The notes below the pieces were generated by a model, which saw only the letters and a program-made list of their open reading frames with translations, did not search any database and had not been told where the DNA came from. Positions 5,778 through 7,516 of a stretch of DNA of 7,516 nucleotides are shown here, one piece after another (the stretch's first letter is position 1; every line of letters begins with the position of its first letter). The stretch lies in assembly GCA_029262975.1 (NCBI GenBank), contig JAJCYJ010000364.1, positions 1 to 7,516 on the forward strand. Reading direction: 5' to 3'. This DNA comes from Saprospiraceae bacterium (GTDB lineage Bacteria; Bacteroidota; Bacteroidia; Chitinophagales; Saprospiraceae). The position numbers and the translations under genes were made by a program.

Positions 5778-6197
5778 ATGAGAAAGATCGAACACATCGG
5801 CATTGCAGTTAAAGACATCGCGGCTGCAAATTCACTTTACACTTCCTTATTAGGTAGTCCTCCATATAAAATGGAAGAAGTTGTTAGTGAACAAGTACAA
5901 ACATCTTTTTTCCGGATTGGTCCCTCTAAGATTGAATTGCTTTCTTCTAATCATCAAGATAGTGCGATCAGCAAGTTCATCAACAAAAAAGGAGAGGGTC
6001 TTCATCACATAGCCATCGATGTAGAAGATATCGTGAGAGAGATGAAAAGATTAAAATCCCAGGGATTTACACTTCTAAGCGAAGAACCTAAAATTGGAGC
6101 AGACAATAAACTAATTTGTTTTGTCCATCCAAAATCTGCGAATGGTGTCCTCATTGAATTGTGTCAGACAATCAAGTTATGGAGTATGATTTACTGA
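5778..6197 (+). CDS. mce: Methylmalonyl-CoA epimerase
   Basis: A 139-residue protein of the vicinal oxygen chelate (glyoxalase) fold that interconverts (R)- and (S)-methylmalonyl-CoA, linking propionyl-CoA and succinyl-CoA. Two betaalphabetabetabeta modules are visible: IEHIGIAVKDI (4-14) and GLHHIAIDVEDI (74-85). Metal ligands fit the family: H6, Q41 (VQTSFF), H76 or H77, and E127 in HPKSANGVLIELCQ, a strong signature of this enzyme. The ATG at 5778 is chosen over an upstream in-frame TTG (5757) because family members begin directly with K-x-x-H-I-G-I-A-V. After ELCQ, where many homologues end, there are nine more residues (TIKLWSMIY) encoded by bases shared with the next gene. It lies 65 nt after tetR on the same strand; that gap holds no clear terminator and only a poor -7-like sequence (TATATTAC, 5764-5771). 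Co-transcription with tetR is possible. Confidence 0.92.
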   Translation: MRKIEHIGIAVKDIAAANSLYTSLLGSPPYKMEEVVSEQVQTSFFRIGPSKIELLSSNHQDSAISKFINKKGEGLHHIAIDVEDIVREMKRLKSQGFTLLSEEPKIGADNKLICFVHPKSANGVLIELCQTIKLWSMIY

Positions 6198-6955
6198 CAT
6201 TATCTGTAGCCGTATTTGGAGGATTTATCGCAGGGATAGTCAATACTTTAGCCGGAAATGGTTCAGCAATTACACTCAGTATCATGACCGAATTGATGGG
6301 ATTACCTCCCAATCTTGCGAACGGTACGAACAGAGTAGGAGTCATGATGCAATCTCTTTCCTCTACTTACTCCTTTGTCCAAAACAAGAAACTAAATATC
6401 GCTTCATCAAAATGGCCAATTATTGTGTCTATCGCTGGAGCGATAACTGGAGTCATCGTAGCCATCAACGTTTCAAATGAACAATTTCAACTTGTCTTCA
6501 AATACCTATTGGTGCTTATGCTTGTAGTATTGCTCATCAATCCTAAAAGGTGGTTAAAAAATCCATTAGAAGTGCCTCCTATAAATTACTCCATTGCACT
6601 TCCGCTTTTCTTTCTTTTGGGATTTTATGGAGGTTTCATCCAGATGGGAATGGGTGTTGTCTTTCTAATCATAACCGTACTTATTTTAAAATATAATCTG
6701 ATCGCAGCAAATGCTCTTAAAACCGCCGTAGTTGCCAGTTACACCCTAATCGCTGTTATAATGTTTCATTATAGCGGATTAATAGATTGGAAAATAGGCA
6801 TTACTATAGGAGTTGGGCAGGCAGCAGGAGGATATATTACAGCAGAATTTGCCTCTAAATATCCGCAAGCTCAAATCTGGGCTTATGTATTGTTAGTAGT
6901 AGTGGTGGTCATAGCTATCTTAAGCACCTTTGGTATATTAGAGTTTACACTTTAA
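6179..6955 (+). CDS. TauE/SafE (sulfite exporter) family permease
   Basis: A very hydrophobic 258-residue inner-membrane protein with about eight transmembrane segments, near 5-25, 50-66, 79-97, 104-121, 137-156, 158-172, 181-199 and 205-250 (the last probably two). The family's internal duplication is visible: GGFIAGIVNTLAGNGSA (14-30) with the downstream PPNLANGTNR (43-52), and the second-half counterpart GGFIQMGMG (151-159) with AANALKTAVV (176-185). Members export sulfite, sulfoacetate or other small organic anions; the substrate here is unknown. The ATG at 6179 is preferred, overlapping mce by 19 nt; an in-frame GTG at 6161 would add six residues. The overlap implies translational coupling with mce, and the next gene starts 12 nt after its stop, so all three probably form one transcript. 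Confidence 0.88.
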   Translation: MEYDLLTLSVAVFGGFIAGIVNTLAGNGSAITLSIMTELMGLPPNLANGTNRVGVMMQSLSSTYSFVQNKKLNIASSKWPIIVSIAGAITGVIVAINVSNEQFQLVFKYLLVLMLVVLLINPKRWLKNPLEVPPINYSIALPLFFLLGFYGGFIQMGMGVVFLIITVLILKYNLIAANALKTAVVASYTLIAVIMFHYSGLIDWKIGITIGVGQAAGGYITAEFASKYPQAQIWAYVLLVVVVVIAILSTFGILEFTL

Positions 6956-6967
6956 GGAACATAAAAA

Positions 6968-7516
6968 ATGTATCGAGCTATTTTCTTTCAATTTATTGTG
7001 TTGATGATCTATTCCTGTTCTTCTGGTGAGACAACAATAGATCCCTTACAGGAAATAGTTAACCATAGTCCAGATATTGTAAAAAACAAAATCGATAGCG
7101 CTCAATACGAAGTCCAGATTATTTACACACAAGTTGAAAGAGATAAAAACAACCACCCTCATCTTAATTCATTTTATATAAATCGTGATGACGACAAGTA
7201 CTTTTATCCTGCAAGTACGGTCAAAATGCCCGTGGCATTCCTCGCGCTTCAAAGAATTAATGAATTAAATCAGATTGATACCAGTATAAATATTTATTCA
7301 AGATTAAAAATAGACTCTGTAAGACCACCTCAGAGGGCAGTTTTAATTGACAGCAGTTCTGCTACTGGGTTTCCCAACGTGGCTCATTACGTCGAGCAAA
7401 TCTTTAGTGTAAGCGATAACGATGCATATAATAGACTTTATGAATTTCTTGGGCAAGATTATATCAACGAAAGGCTGAGAGAAAAAGGAATTTTCAGACA
7501 ATCAAGAATCAGAACA
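6968..7516 (+). CDS. Lipoprotein serine hydrolase, class A beta-lactamase fold (partial)
   Basis: The first 183 codons of a rightward gene cut by the window edge. Residues 1-17 are a lipoprotein-type signal (MYRAIFFQFIVLMIYSC) with the lipid-bearing cysteine at C17 and a slightly unusual lipobox IYSC. The body shows the serine beta-lactamase/penicillin-binding fold: the active-site SxxK is S83-T-V-K86 in PASTVKMPVAFLAL, and the second motif is S149-D-N151 (SVSDNDAYNRLY). The region with the omega-loop glutamate and KTG lies beyond the window, so true beta-lactamase activity cannot be judged; many Bacteroidota proteins of this type are uncharacterised hydrolases. AAGGA at 6954-6958, 9 nt before the ATG, resembles a Shine-Dalgarno sequence. 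It lies 12 nt after the permease stop. Confidence 0.87.
   Translation, partial: MYRAIFFQFIVLMIYSCSSGETTIDPLQEIVNHSPDIVKNKIDSAQYEVQIIYTQVERDKNNHPHLNSFYINRDDDKYFYPASTVKMPVAFLALQRINELNQIDTSINIYSRLKIDSVRPPQRAVLIDSSSATGFPNVAHYVEQIFSVSDNDAYNRLYEFLGQDYINERLREKGIFRQSRIRT

Overview
The window reads as a chromosomal piece of a Bacteroidota genome (inference). The evidence is its AT-rich base composition, gene starts that mostly lack a Shine-Dalgarno sequence, and a candidate promoter that fits the Bacteroidota consensus TTG-N(19-21)-TAnnTTTG exactly rather than a sigma-70 promoter. No rRNA, tRNA, CRISPR array, insertion sequence or phage gene was seen. Genes are tightly packed and no gene-free stretch exceeds 300 bases.

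Left half, minus strand. A two-gene beta-oxidation operon runs leftward: a thiolase (FadA type, 4736 to 3534), then a bifunctional enoyl-CoA hydratase/3-hydroxyacyl-CoA dehydrogenase (FadJ type, 3498 to 1210). A strong intrinsic terminator (1156-1192) closes it. Beyond this lie a membrane-anchored metallo-beta-lactamase-fold hydrolase of the RNase Z-like group (1132 to 95) and, 14 nt further on, the first 26 codons of a short-chain dehydrogenase/reductase that leaves the window.

Centre, 4737-5019. This divergent regulatory region is the most informative part of the window. A 21-bp palindrome (4897-4917) carries the -33 TTG of a leftward promoter at one end and that of a rightward promoter at the other. 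An 18-bp palindrome of the form ATTGGCA-N4-TGCCAAT sits just downstream of the leftward -7 box. A near copy lies immediately before the preferred start codon of the TetR-family regulator (5020-5712). The simplest reading is autoregulation by the TetR protein together with control of the fadA-fadJ operon, probably relieved by an acyl-CoA or fatty acid. The ligand is inferred from context only.

Right half, plus strand. Downstream of tetR are methylmalonyl-CoA epimerase (5778-6197), a TauE/SafE-type membrane permease overlapping its 3' end (6179-6955), and the 5' part of a lipoprotein serine hydrolase of the class A beta-lactamase fold (6968 to the window end). The epimerase handles methylmalonyl-CoA derived from propionyl-CoA, a product of odd-chain fatty acid oxidation, so its position beside the beta-oxidation operon is metabolically sensible. 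The permease and hydrolase have no clear link to that pathway.

No wholly new multi-gene system is evident. The items most worth a second look are the layered operator/promoter architecture at 4783-5006 and an unusual C-terminal extension on the FadJ-type protein.
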